From positions 1-27,274 of the forward strand of contig CANRKN010000019.1 in the NCBI GenBank assembly GCA_947631215.1: a stretch of 27,274 nucleotides of DNA, given 5' to 3'. Position 1 is the stretch's first letter. Every line of letters starts with the position of its first letter. This document shows, piece after piece, positions 15,611 to 23,304 of the stretch. This DNA comes from an uncultured Oscillospiraceae bacterium. Lineage in GTDB: Bacteria; Bacillota_A; Clostridia; Oscillospirales; Oscillospiraceae. The notes beneath the pieces are model-generated. The model had not been told where the DNA came from. It saw only the letters and a list, made by a program, of their open reading frames with translations, and ran no database searches. The position numbers and the translations under genes are program-made.

Positions 15611-15997
15611 TCATATGATCGGGCATCTCTGCAATCCATAGTTATCTGTTCTAATTTCATAATTCAAGGGGATTACAGAGTGTTTTTGGGTCCAAATCAG
15701 ATTCTCTTTAAGAATATCTATGATGTTTAAGTCAGTTTCGTAGCAGACAAGATGGATAGACTGAATACCTTGAGCCTTTTGCAAGCAATCAACTAAGGCA
15801 ACAGATAAAATGCCGGTTCCTGCGCCGGCATCAAGAATATGTAAAGTTTCCTTGCCGGTAGGGATGTTAAACAGGTGGGCCATAAAAGTGGCAGTTTCAC
15901 GACTTGTGAAAAACTGACCATAAGATTTCCGAAGTGCCTTTGGCATTCGTTCAATATATTCGTTTGTTGTTGAAATTACATGATCAAGCAGATCCAT
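15611..15997 (-). pseudogene. Truncated N6-adenine DNA methyltransferase (5' remnant)
   Basis: A 128-residue open frame. It starts MDLLDHVISTTNEYIERMP, continues with the GQFFTSRETATFMAHLF segment typical of N6-adenine methyltransferases of restriction-modification systems, and has the SAM-binding motif HILDAGAGTG (about 52-61). The catalytic NPPY motif that should follow is absent: the frame stops after about 20 residues of divergent sequence. Family members are several hundred residues long. Its base composition is clearly AT-richer than neighbouring genes, pointing to horizontal transfer and later decay. A good promoter (16052-16080) and a downstream terminator remain. It is unlikely to methylate DNA. 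A short genuine methyltransferase-like protein is possible but less likely. Confidence 0.7.
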
Positions 15998-16051
15998 TTT
16001 TAGTAAACCCCATTATTTCACTGATGTCACAATTCAACAAATCATATTAAT

Positions 16052-16080
16052 ATTATAGCAACTTCTGCATAATGTTGCAA
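16052..16080 (-). promoter_or_regulatory. Promoter upstream of the methyltransferase remnant
   Basis: Minus strand TTGCAA (16075-16080) and TATAAT (16052-16057) with exactly 17 bp between them, in AT-rich DNA 55 bp upstream of the remnant's ATG. The rest of 15998-16145 holds no gene that I can see. Confidence 0.65.
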
Positions 16081-16145
16081 GGAATTCTCACGCAACTGTA
16101 TCTGATCAATGGATGTTAATGTCACTGTTACCTGTTTTTGCTCTG

Positions 16146-17009
16146 TCATACCCCCGTCCCGTCGAAGGGCGGGGTGTAGACGCTCTCGGCGCTGGAAAGC
16201 TCCTGGGTGTAACCCTCCAGAAGGCCCAGGGCGGCCATATAGTCCGCGGCGCGCTGATATTCCTCCTGCGTCAGGGGCCGGTCCGGGCCGCCTACGCCGT
16301 TGGGGGTGTACTGGCCCATGAGAGACACCAGCACGTCCCCGTCCCGGAAGGTCTCCCGTATCCAGTCCAGCACGGCGAAGGTGTTGTCAAACTTCCCCGG
16401 CAGGACCAGGTGGCGTATCATCACGCCCCGGATGAGCATGCCGTCCTCATCCAGCACATAGGGCCCGGTCTGGCGGAACATCTCCATGATGGCGGCTTTG
16501 GCGACCTTGGGGTAATCCCCCGCGCCGGAGAGTTCCGCCGCGAGGGCCCCGTCCATGTATTTCATGTCCGGCAGGTAGACCTGCACCTTCCCTCTCAGGG
16601 CCTTCAGGGCCAGCACGGACTCGTACCCCCCGCTGTTCCACACCACGGGTATGCCGGGCGGCGGGTCCAGGGCCCGCAGGATGGCGGGCAGGAAGTGGGC
16701 CCCGGTGACCAGGTTCAGGTTGTGCACGCCCTGGCCCTCCAGTTCCCGGAATATCTCCCGCAGCCGGTCGACGGACACCGCCTTGCCCCTGGCGCCGGCG
16801 CTGATATCGTGGTTCTGGCAGAAGACGCAGCGCAGATTGCACCCGGCGAAGAACACTGCGCCGCTGCCCCGGGTGCCGCTGATGCAGGGCTCCTCCCAGT
16901 AGTGGGGCGCCGCCCGGCTCACCACAGGCATGTCCCCCACGCCGCAGTAACCGATATGGGCGGCGTCCCGGAGGACGCCGCATTTTCTCGGACAGATGGA
17001 ACAGATCAT
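16146..17009 (-). CDS. PflA/PflX-like radical SAM protein (COG1313 type)
   Basis: A 287-residue radical SAM enzyme. The N-terminus has a cysteine-rich motif (Cys3, Cys6, Cys10, Cys22 in CSICPRKCG and YCG), then WEEPCISGTRGSGAVFFAGC and the [4Fe-4S]-binding CNLRCVFC (Cys57, 61, 64). Typical for the group is a 280-300 residue length and the sequence GQYTPNG near the C-terminus. Related proteins are annotated as pyruvate formate-lyase activating enzyme-like, but no glycyl radical enzyme gene is in this window, so the target is unknown. It starts only 3 bp after the stop of an unknown membrane protein gene, suggesting translational coupling. Confidence 0.88.
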   Translation of the reverse strand: MICSICPRKCGVLRDAAHIGYCGVGDMPVVSRAAPHYWEEPCISGTRGSGAVFFAGCNLRCVFCQNHDISAGARGKAVSVDRLREIFRELEGQGVHNLNLVTGAHFLPAILRALDPPPGIPVVWNSGGYESVLALKALRGKVQVYLPDMKYMDGALAAELSGAGDYPKVAKAAIMEMFRQTGPYVLDEDGMLIRGVMIRHLVLPGKFDNTFAVLDWIRETFRDGDVLVSLMGQYTPNGVGGPDRPLTQEEYQRAADYMAALGLLEGYTQELSSAESVYTPPFDGTGV

Positions 17010-17012
17010 CGT

Positions 17013-17861
17013 TTATTCGTCAGCCGGACCTTCCGGGCGCTCGTGCCCGCGGACCTGACCGGGGACCTTTCCTGTCAGGCGCGGGGGAATGTTGATCCGC
17101 ATACCGAACAGTGCCCTTATTACCCAGACCATCACGAACACCACCGCGATAGGTATGATACACGCGGTGGCCAAAAGGACAGCGGCTGTCTCAAGAGTGT
17201 TTTTAAGCAGGTCACTGGCGCGGTCCATCAGGCCGGATACACCGCCTTTTATTTTTTCCCACGCCTTTTCAAAGAAATTCCCTTCGGAATCAGTATTCTC
17301 GTTGATCTCCTGACTTATCCCCTCGGCTTCGGCAATGGTCTGCTCGATTTTATAATCGGATGTCTGCTCGATCAGTCCAGCTACATCCATGGCAAACGGG
17401 ATGATAAGGCACAAAATGGCCCCAAACAACCCAAGCTTTATGGCCCAGCGCGCCAAAAAGTCCCTATTAAGCAACATCCAGCAGATCAACAGCAGAATTG
17501 CTGCGGGGAACAAGAATTTGAATACCAAATGTCCGATCAGCGTCAGCGAATATTTCTCAATGAAGATCACCGAGAGCACAATCGCAAACGTAGAGGCTAG
17601 GTCCGCTATCTCGTCGGCTACCGGCGTTGTTGCGTCGTCCGGTACGGCGGCAAGAAGTGTGGCTGCCGTAGCGCAGGACCCGGTCAGCTTCATGACCTTT
17701 TCCTCTTTATCATCCAAGGCCGCCAACGTCTGGGAATAATGGTCCGGGTCACTGAAATACTTGTCGCCCACTGTCACGGACAGGGTCAGCAATACAATCA
17801 GTAACGTAACTGCAATCAGCCGTATTGCAATAGATTTTTTCCAAACCGCGTCTTGTTCCAT
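17013..17861 (-). CDS. Unknown multi-pass membrane protein
   Basis: A 282-residue protein I do not recognise. Predicted membrane helices lie at about 10-30, 92-131 (two close segments), 139-160 and 224-252. Between helices are an extracytoplasmic-looking acidic segment (about 35-60), and an acidic amphipathic region (about 165-222) rich in Glu, Asp and Asn before the last helix. The C-terminus is hydrophilic (RGHERPEGPADE). The ATG at 17861 is chosen over the longer open frame because the purine-rich AGAGAGAAG precedes it and the upstream residues are non-hydrophobic leader-like sequence. It is immediately followed by a radical SAM gene (3 bp). A functional link is possible but unproven. Confidence 0.7.
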   Translation of the reverse strand: MEQDAVWKKSIAIRLIAVTLLIVLLTLSVTVGDKYFSDPDHYSQTLAALDDKEEKVMKLTGSCATAATLLAAVPDDATTPVADEIADLASTFAIVLSVIFIEKYSLTLIGHLVFKFLFPAAILLLICWMLLNRDFLARWAIKLGLFGAILCLIIPFAMDVAGLIEQTSDYKIEQTIAEAEGISQEINENTDSEGNFFEKAWEKIKGGVSGLMDRASDLLKNTLETAAVLLATACIIPIAVVFVMVWVIRALFGMRINIPPRLTGKVPGQVRGHERPEGPADE

Positions 17862-17932
17862 TTTTCTTCTCTCTCTTTCTTTTCTATAATTCGCCTCCCG
17901 GCGTATTATGGACTGTGTTTTTTGCGCGAATT

Positions 17933-18433
17933 TTACCCCGTCGTGAACCGCCACAATCGTGCCTGGTCCTCCGGCGCGGCATAGCCGATGCCCACTCGGG
18001 GGGAGGCGGTGATATGGGCGGGCACATAGCCGTCGTCCTCCAACGAGAGCTCATCCCCCAGCATCGCGTCGTTCAGGCTCTTGTCGATGCGCAGGAACTT
18101 CGTCACCCGGCCCGGGCCCATGGCCCCCTCCACGCCCCGGATGAGCACGGCCTGGGGGGCGTCCTCCGCCCCGGTCACCAGGTTCAGCATCCAGTGGATG
18201 CCGTAGCAGAGATAGACGTATATGGTCCCCGCCCGGTGGTAGAGGACCTCTGTGCGCTTGGTCCGCCCATGGCAGGCGTGGCAGGCGGTGTCATGCTCGC
18301 CATAATAGGCCTCCGTCTCCGTGATGCGAGCCCGCAGTACGGTCCCATCCGGCAGGCGCCGGACCAGTATTTTACCCACGAGGGCCCGCGCCGCCTCCGG
18401 CGCGGGCCTCATCAAAAGCTCATTCATATTCAT
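17933..18433 (-). CDS. DNA-3-methyladenine glycosylase (AAG/MPG family)
   Basis: A 166-residue base-excision repair enzyme that removes alkylated purines such as 3-methyladenine. Family signatures are ARALVGKILVRR (14-25), RITETEAYYG (36-45, with catalytic glutamate), YLCYGIHWMLN and LIRGVEG. The length is slightly short (about 190 residues is common), but start and end look complete. The ATG at 18433 lies inside the end of apbE and has AAGGGA upstream, so it is translationally coupled to apbE. It is the last gene of the aldo/keto reductase operon. Confidence 0.9.
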   Translation of the reverse strand: MNMNELLMRPAPEAARALVGKILVRRLPDGTVLRARITETEAYYGEHDTACHACHGRTKRTEVLYHRAGTIYVYLCYGIHWMLNLVTGAEDAPQAVLIRGVEGAMGPGRVTKFLRIDKSLNDAMLGDELSLEDDGYVPAHITASPRVGIGYAAPEDQARLWRFTTG

Positions 18434-19451
18434 AGGTATATCCCTTGCCGGCCTCGGTGAAGCCGTCTTTGAGGCCTGCGGTCACCAGCACCCGGCCATC
18501 CTTGGTGACGAGCACCAGGTCCACGTCCTCATGGGCCGCGGCATAGTCCAGGGCCTTCTCCGCCCCCAGCACGAACAGCGCCGTGCTCAGCGCGTCCGCC
18601 CGGGCCCCGTCGGGGGTCACTACCGTCACGGACAGCAGGTCGTTGTCCACGGGCCGGCCCGTGGCCGGGTCCAGGATGTGGATGTATGTCTCGCCGCCCT
18701 GCTCAAAGTACCGCTGATAGCCCCCGGAGGTGACCACCGCCGTCTGGCCCACAGAAAGGGTGCCCACATAGGCGCCGGTGTCCCTGGGGTCCGTCACCGC
18801 CACCTGCCAGGGGCCCCCGTCGGGGCGGGTGTCGCCCAATGTCTGCACGTTCCCGCCCAGGGACAGGATGGCCTGCTCCGCCCCGGCGGCGGCCATGGCC
18901 TCCGCGGCCTTCCGGGCGGCGTAGCCCTTGGCCACCGCGCCGAGAGACAGCTCCATGCCTGCGGGCACGGTCACGGTGCTGCCGTCTATGGCGATAGCCC
19001 CTGTGTCCTTGGCGGCCAGGAGCCCATCCAGCTCCGCCTCGTCCGGCACCCGGTATTGGCCTGTGGTGAAGCCCCAGGCCTTGATGACGGGATACAGCGC
19101 CGGGTCCAGGGCCCCGCCCGTCTCCCGCCATACGTCCAGGGCTGTCCCCAGCACAGCGGCGCAGTCCTCCGACACCGCCACGGGCCCGCCCGCGCCCTCA
19201 TTAAGGGCATGGAGGGAGCCGCCCTCCTTCTCCGGGTCCAGGTCCGCCGCCAGGGCGTTGATGACTTCCGCCGCGGCGGTGAGGGCGGCGTCTGCCTGGT
19301 CCCCGTAGGCGGTGAGGAACATGACCGTGTCCATGGCGAAAAGCTGCTTTTCCTGCTTCTCCGGGCCCTTCTTCCCGCAGGCGGAAAGGATCAGCGCCAG
19401 GGCCAGGACCAGCGCTCCCAGGCGCTTACAGCTCCGCCTTGTGGGCTTCAT
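18420..19451 (-). CDS. apbE: ApbE family FAD:protein FMN transferase, lipoprotein
   Basis: A 343-residue lipoprotein that covalently attaches FMN to threonine residues of target flavoproteins, using FAD, outside the cytoplasmic membrane. The signal sequence ends in lipobox LSAC with Cys25. Motifs include AMDTVMFLTAYGD, LSLGAVAKGYAA (flavin-binding region), and YIHILDPATGRPV, close to the family's H-x-x-D-P-x-T-G. Typical targets are Rnf or Nqr subunits and other flavoproteins, none of which is in the window. The ATG at 19451 overlaps the end of the upstream aldo/keto reductase by 26 bp and has GGGAG just before it. Its end overlaps the glycosylase gene by 14 bp. The longer open frame to 19541 is not supported. 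Confidence 0.93.
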   Translation of the reverse strand: MKPTRRSCKRLGALVLALALILSACGKKGPEKQEKQLFAMDTVMFLTAYGDQADAALTAAAEVINALAADLDPEKEGGSLHALNEGAGGPVAVSEDCAAVLGTALDVWRETGGALDPALYPVIKAWGFTTGQYRVPDEAELDGLLAAKDTGAIAIDGSTVTVPAGMELSLGAVAKGYAARKAAEAMAAAGAEQAILSLGGNVQTLGDTRPDGGPWQVAVTDPRDTGAYVGTLSVGQTAVVTSGGYQRYFEQGGETYIHILDPATGRPVDNDLLSVTVVTPDGARADALSTALFVLGAEKALDYAAAHEDVDLVLVTKDGRVLVTAGLKDGFTEAGKGYTYEYE

Positions 19452-20448
19452 AGAACTCCCAATAATCCTTGAGCATGTACTTGAGCACCTTGGGGGTGTC
19501 CAGGTGGTAGGGGCACTTGGACTTGCACCTGCCGCACGCAAGGCAGGTCTCGATCTTGTTCATCTTCGCCTGCCACTCCGGCGTAAAGTAGGGCCGCCAG
19601 GGACTGCGGCGGATGAGCATGTCCATCCGGGCGCAGTTGCGGATCTCGATGCCCTGGGGGCAGGGCATGCAGTAGCCGCAGCTGCGGCAGAACTGCCCGC
19701 CCAGCTGCGCCTTGTCGGCGTCGATGACGGCCTGGAGCCCGGCGTCCATGGCAGGATCCTCGTCCGCCAGGGCCAGCCACTGCTCCAGCTCCTCCATCGT
19801 CTGCACGCCGTAGATGGGCACCACGCCCTCCTGCTGCCCCATGAAGGCGTGCACCGCCCGGGCGTTGGAGAGCATGCCGCCGGCCAGGGCCTTCATGGCG
19901 ATGAAGCCCATGTCCGCCTCCCGGCAGGATTGGACAAGCTCGAACTCCTCCGGGCTTGAGAGATAGCTGAAGGGGTATTGGAGCGTCTCGAACCGGCCGG
20001 AGGCCACCGCCTCCTGGGCGAAGCGGATGGAGTGGCTGGTGACGCCGATGTGGCGGATATGGCCCGCGGCCTTTGCCTCCAGGGCGGCCTCATAGGCGCC
20101 GTTGTCCACCTCGTCCCAGTTGGACACCATGTGGAACTGGAACAGGTCTATGTAGTCGGTTTTGAGCCGCTCCAGGCTCATCTGGATGTGCTTGGCCACG
20201 GTGTCGTGGTCCCGGCCCATGCTCTTGGTGGAGATGACGATGTTCTGGCGCACATCGGCCAGGGCCAGGCCCAATTTCTCCTCGGAGTCGGTGTAGGAGT
20301 TGGCGGTGTCGAAGTAGCGGATGCCGCCCTCATAGGCCCGGCGAAGGATGGGCACGGCTTCCTCCTTGGTCCGCCGCTGGATGGGCAGGGCGCCGAAGGC
20401 GGGCTTCGTCACCGTAAGGCCGGTCTTTCCCAATGTCATGGTCTGCAT
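19426..20448 (-). CDS. Aldo/keto reductase with C-terminal 4Fe-4S ferredoxin domain
   Basis: A 340-residue protein. The N-terminal TIM barrel has the aldo/keto reductase tetrad Asp47 (YFDTANSY), Tyr52, Lys75 (STKSMG) and His106 (FQFHMVS). The C-terminal part carries two cysteine sets, C254-x2-C257-x2-C260-x2-C263 with Cys272 close by, and C302-x2-C305-x2-C308-x3-C312, suitable for iron-sulfur clusters. Such fusions are common in anaerobic Firmicutes and imply reduction driven by low-potential electrons or NAD(P)H; the substrate is unknown. The ATG at 20448 has GAGGTGATC upstream. It begins an overlapping operon with apbE and the glycosylase gene, driven by the promoter at 20482-20510. Confidence 0.93.
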   Translation of the reverse strand: MQTMTLGKTGLTVTKPAFGALPIQRRTKEEAVPILRRAYEGGIRYFDTANSYTDSEEKLGLALADVRQNIVISTKSMGRDHDTVAKHIQMSLERLKTDYIDLFQFHMVSNWDEVDNGAYEAALEAKAAGHIRHIGVTSHSIRFAQEAVASGRFETLQYPFSYLSSPEEFELVQSCREADMGFIAMKALAGGMLSNARAVHAFMGQQEGVVPIYGVQTMEELEQWLALADEDPAMDAGLQAVIDADKAQLGGQFCRSCGYCMPCPQGIEIRNCARMDMLIRRSPWRPYFTPEWQAKMNKIETCLACGRCKSKCPYHLDTPKVLKYMLKDYWEFYEAHKAEL

Positions 20449-20481
20449 AAGATCACCTCAAAGTGTATATGATTTATTGAA

Positions 20482-20510
20482 AGTTTACCCTTGCATGGGG
20501 CGAATGTCAA
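20482..20510 (-). promoter_or_regulatory. Promoter of the aldo/keto reductase-apbE-glycosylase operon
   Basis: Minus strand TTGACA (20505-20510) and TAAACT (20482-20487) with 17 bp between them. It lies back-to-back with the tRNA promoter, whose -35 box starts 8 bp away at 20518. Confidence 0.75.
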
Positions 20511-20517
20511 ATAGAAC

Positions 20518-20546
20518 TTGACTTTTGCGGGGCCGCGTGGTATTAT
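20518..20546 (+). promoter_or_regulatory. Promoter of the initiator tRNA gene
   Basis: TTGACT (20518-20523) and TATTAT (20541-20546) with a 17-bp spacer, 18 bp upstream of the tRNA. The GC-rich spacer and short distance fit a strong stable-RNA promoter. Confidence 0.7.
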
Positions 20547-20564
20547 AATGCCCCAATCGAACGA

Positions 20565-20641
<77 letters not shown>

Positions 20642-20643
20642 CT

Positions 20644-20676
20644 CAGACGCCGTTTTCCATGTGAAAACGGCGTCTG
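20644..20676 (+). terminator. Terminator hairpin after tRNA-fMet
   Basis: A perfect 14-bp stem (20644-20657 with 20663-20676) and 5-nt loop, starting 2 bp after the CCA end, followed by TTCATGCCCTT. The following T run is weak but the stem is very stable. Confidence 0.75.
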
Positions 20677-20712
20677 TTCATGCCCTTCCGTCTTTTGAAA
20701 TGAAATACGCCC

Positions 20713-20741
20713 TTGACAAACAAACGGTGTTAGCACATAAT
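20713..20741 (+). promoter_or_regulatory. Promoter of the tetR-MATE operon
   Basis: TTGACA (20713-20718) and CATAAT (20736-20741) with a 17-bp spacer. The spacer contains GTGTTAG, half of the palindrome found just downstream, suggesting overlap with regulator sites. Confidence 0.75.
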
Positions 20742-20744
20742 GAT

Positions 20745-20759
20745 ACTAACAGTGTTAGT
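20745..20759 (+). promoter_or_regulatory. Probable TetR operator palindrome
   Basis: A perfect palindrome ACTAACA-G-TGTTAGT directly after the -10 box and 17 bp before the regulator ATG. A further half site GTGTTAG lies in the promoter spacer. This is typical placement for autorepression by the adjacent TetR-family protein. Confidence 0.7.
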
Positions 20760-20776
20760 TTGTCGGGGAGGGAACG

Positions 20777-21358
20777 ATGGCTCGACAAGGTTTGACCCGG
20801 GCGGACATTATCAGGGCCGCTATAGAGATGATCGAATCGGAGGGACTGCACAGCTTTTCCCTGCGGGAACTGGCCAGCAGGCTCCATATAAAAGCGGCGT
20901 CGCTGTATAACCATATCAGCAGTTCAGATGAACTCCACACGGAGATCGGCTATTACGCCATTTCGGAGCTGAAGAAGGCGCAATTGGCTGCCATTGCCGG
21001 AAAGGAACGGTCAGAGGCCATTGGATCGCTGGCGGACGCCTATTACCGCTTTGGCAAAGAGCGTCCGGAGCTCTATAAAGTCATTCTGTCTCTGCCTATG
21101 GTGAAAAATGACGCGATCCACCGTGCCGGCTTTGACATCGTGGAGCCCATCATGACAGCGATGACAGGCTATCGTTTGACCAGGGAACAGATGATGCATC
21201 TGCAGAGGGTCTTTCGCAGCATCATGCACGGCTTTATCTCTCAGGAGGAAGCGGGCTGCTTCCGGCAGTTCCCGGTGGACGTTGAGGAAAGCTACCGGAT
21301 GGCGGTCCGGGGATTCATTCTGCTGTTGGAAAACGCGGAAAAAGAGGCGCAGGCATGA
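20777..21358 (+). CDS. TetR/AcrR-family transcriptional regulator
   Basis: A 193-residue repressor. The N-terminal DNA-binding domain covers about residues 5-52, with IIRAAIEMIESEGLHSFSLRELASRLHIKAASLYNHI showing the helix-turn-helix and the family's LYNH recognition-helix end. The C-terminal ligand-binding domain (about 75-190) resembles the WHG-type TetR C-terminal domains. It very likely represses its own operon through the palindrome at 20745-20759 and responds to a substrate of the MATE pump encoded 4 bp into its stop codon (ATGA overlap). The ATG at 20777 has GGGAGGGAAC upstream. Confidence 0.92.
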   Translation: MARQGLTRADIIRAAIEMIESEGLHSFSLRELASRLHIKAASLYNHISSSDELHTEIGYYAISELKKAQLAAIAGKERSEAIGSLADAYYRFGKERPELYKVILSLPMVKNDAIHRAGFDIVEPIMTAMTGYRLTREQMMHLQRVFRSIMHGFISQEEAGCFRQFPVDVEESYRMAVRGFILLLENAEKEAQA

Positions 21359-22704
21359 AAACAGACAAGACAGAGCTTTTTGAAAAAACGCCGGTCACAC
21401 GGGCGGTCCTGGCGCTGGTGGTCCCCACAGTGATCAGTCAGATGATCACCGTCATCTACAATATGGCGGACACGTTTTTCGTCGGACAGGTCGGCGATCC
21501 TGACCAGGTGGCTGCCGCGTCTCTTTGTCTGCCGCTGTTTCTGGTGACCACGGGGCTTGCAAATCTATTCGGAATAGGCGGCGCAAGTCTTATATCGCGA
21601 AGTTTGGGACTTGGCGACACAGACAAGGCGCGGAAAACCTCCGCCTTCTGCATCTGGACGTCTGCCGCCGTGGCTTTTCTATACGGGATCGGGATATTTG
21701 CTTTTCACAGCACGATCCTCCCCCTGGTCGGAGCGGACGAATACACCTATGATTTCTGCAACAGCTATCTCTTCTGGACGCTGACCATTGGCGCGGTACC
21801 CACGGTGTTGAACGCCGCCCTGGCGCACCTGGTCCGGGCGGAGGGGTATTCCGGGCAGGCCAGCTTCGGCGTGGCGCTTGGCGGCGGCCTCAACATATTT
21901 CTGGACCCCGTGTTTATTTTCGGTTTTCATCTTGAGATCACGGGTGCGGCTGTGGCGACCATGCTCTCCAATTTGATCGCAGCGCTCTATTTTATCGCGC
22001 TTATTCTTATCAAGAGCGAAAAATTCCACCTTACCCTGAATCCAAGATATTATTCCGTCTCGGAGGGCATACCCAAAGAGGTGCTGTTGGTGGGGCTCCC
22101 CAGTTCCATCATGAACGTCATGGGGATCTTCTCGAACATCACCCTCAACAAGCTGTTGGTCCATTATTCCAACGCGGCGGTGGCGGGCATCGGCATCGCC
22201 AAAAAGATCGATATGCTGGCCTTTGCCATCGCCAACGGTCTTTCCCAAGGCGTCATCCCGCTGATCGGATATAATTACGCCGCAAAAAACACGGCTCGTA
22301 TGCGCTCTGCCATCAAGGTGACGCTGATCCTGAGTCTTGCCGTCACGACGGTCGGAGCAGTTCTGCTGTTCACCTGCGCCAATCCCTTGGTACGGGCATT
22401 CATCAATGACGCAGAAACGGTGCGGTACGGCAGTATGTTCCAGAGGATCATCTGCATCACAGGACCATTCACGGCGATCACAACGGTCATTATTTCTATC
22501 TTTCAGTCTGTGGGACAGAAAGGGAAACCGCTGGTTTTGTCCATGCTGAGAAAAGGCGGGTTGGACGTGCCGTTTATGTTCCTTCTGGACGCTCTGGGCG
22601 GCGCTGACGCCATCGCGTGGGCCACGCCTATCGCGGACTGCGGTGCTATGCTGGTCGGCATCGGCCTGTTTGTGCCGTTATGGAGAAAAATGGGAACAAA
22701 ATAG
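21355..22704 (+). CDS. MATE-family efflux transporter (MepA-like)
   Basis: A 449-residue transporter with about twelve membrane helices. It has the family's N-terminal PVTRAVLALVVPTVISQMITVIYNMADTFFVGQ pattern (residues 13-45; first segment plus the conserved N-x-x-D-T-x-F-V-G) and the second-half repeat around VGLPSSIMNVMGIFSNI. It exports drugs or metabolites by Na+ or H+ antiport. The stop codon of tetR and this start overlap by 4 bp, so the pair is translationally coupled and likely induced by a substrate. It is a different subgroup from the MATE gene at 13175-14542. GC content looks somewhat lower than in the core genes. Confidence 0.93.
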   Translation: MKTDKTELFEKTPVTRAVLALVVPTVISQMITVIYNMADTFFVGQVGDPDQVAAASLCLPLFLVTTGLANLFGIGGASLISRSLGLGDTDKARKTSAFCIWTSAAVAFLYGIGIFAFHSTILPLVGADEYTYDFCNSYLFWTLTIGAVPTVLNAALAHLVRAEGYSGQASFGVALGGGLNIFLDPVFIFGFHLEITGAAVATMLSNLIAALYFIALILIKSEKFHLTLNPRYYSVSEGIPKEVLLVGLPSSIMNVMGIFSNITLNKLLVHYSNAAVAGIGIAKKIDMLAFAIANGLSQGVIPLIGYNYAAKNTARMRSAIKVTLILSLAVTTVGAVLLFTCANPLVRAFINDAETVRYGSMFQRIICITGPFTAITTVIISIFQSVGQKGKPLVLSMLRKGGLDVPFMFLLDALGGADAIAWATPIADCGAMLVGIGLFVPLWRKMGTK

Positions 22705-22711
22705 CAAAATA

Positions 22712-22748
22712 CTCCTCACCTCCGATGCGGAAGTGAGGAGCTGCTTTT
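22712..22748. terminator. Terminator after the MATE gene
   Basis: Arms CTCCTCAC (22712-22719) and GTGAGGAG (22733-22740) with an inner TCCG/CGGA stem, followed by CTGCTTTTT. It lies between convergent genes and probably serves the plus-strand operon. Confidence 0.75.
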
Positions 22749-22760
22749 TGCTCGTTGCTT

Positions 22761-23294
22761 TTATTTCCGGCCCAGGAAGAACGCGGCGCAGTCCGCGGCG
22801 GCCTCAACGATCATGGTCACGCCGACGAACGTCCAGAGGGTGGCTGTTGCGGCGAAGGGGTTTGCCAGGATCAGGCAAGCAAAAACAATGGTGAGGAATG
22901 CCGCGATGGCGCCGATGTACCAGTATTTCTGTTTGGCTCGCAGTATATCCGCGGCCCACTGCACCTTGCATATGCCGCAGACCAGTGCCATCACGCCGTA
23001 CAGCACCGTCAGGAGCGGGAAAGTGAGGATGAACCAGTCCGACCGGAACACGCAGAAGAAGCCCAAAAGCAGGAAGATCAGGCCCTTGGCCAGCGCGCTG
23101 TCCTGCGACGCAGTCTCCGGATCGGCGCGGATGTATTTGACCACGCTGACCAGACCCGCCACCATAAGCGCCAGGCCAAGCACGATGATGATGCCGGTGG
23201 TGAAGCCCACCGGGTTTATCAGCAGCAGGATGCCGATCACCAGCTCCACGGCGCACGTCAGCAGCGTGCCCGTATAACGGTTTATTTTGCTCAT
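22761..23294 (-). CDS. DUF308 (HdeD-like) membrane protein
   Basis: A 177-residue protein with six predicted membrane helices in three similar pairs, as in DUF308 (for example LLTCAVELVIGILLLINPVG near 11-30 and AFLTIVFACLILANPFA near 131-147). HdeD of E. coli is linked to acid resistance, but family function is not established. It starts 10 bp after the radical SAM stop, with AGGGG upstream, and is the last of a three-gene minus-strand run with the mini-MetK and radical SAM genes. A membrane partner or substrate-handling role in that locus is inference. Confidence 0.88.
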   Translation of the reverse strand: MSKINRYTGTLLTCAVELVIGILLLINPVGFTTGIIIVLGLALMVAGLVSVVKYIRADPETASQDSALAKGLIFLLLGFFCVFRSDWFILTFPLLTVLYGVMALVCGICKVQWAADILRAKQKYWYIGAIAAFLTIVFACLILANPFAATATLWTFVGVTMIVEAAADCAAFFLGRK

Positions 23295-23304
23295 AACAAA
23301 CCCC

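Noticed and set aside
15618..15630. An 11-base match (CGGGCATCTCT) between the AT-rich scar and the terminal repeat
   Set aside because: An 11-base match to some part of a 70-base repeat is expected by chance in 27 kb, and the flanks do not extend it.
16146..17009. A pyruvate formate-lyase activating pair
   Set aside because: No glycyl radical enzyme gene is in the window. The protein is of the PflX-like group, whose target is unknown.
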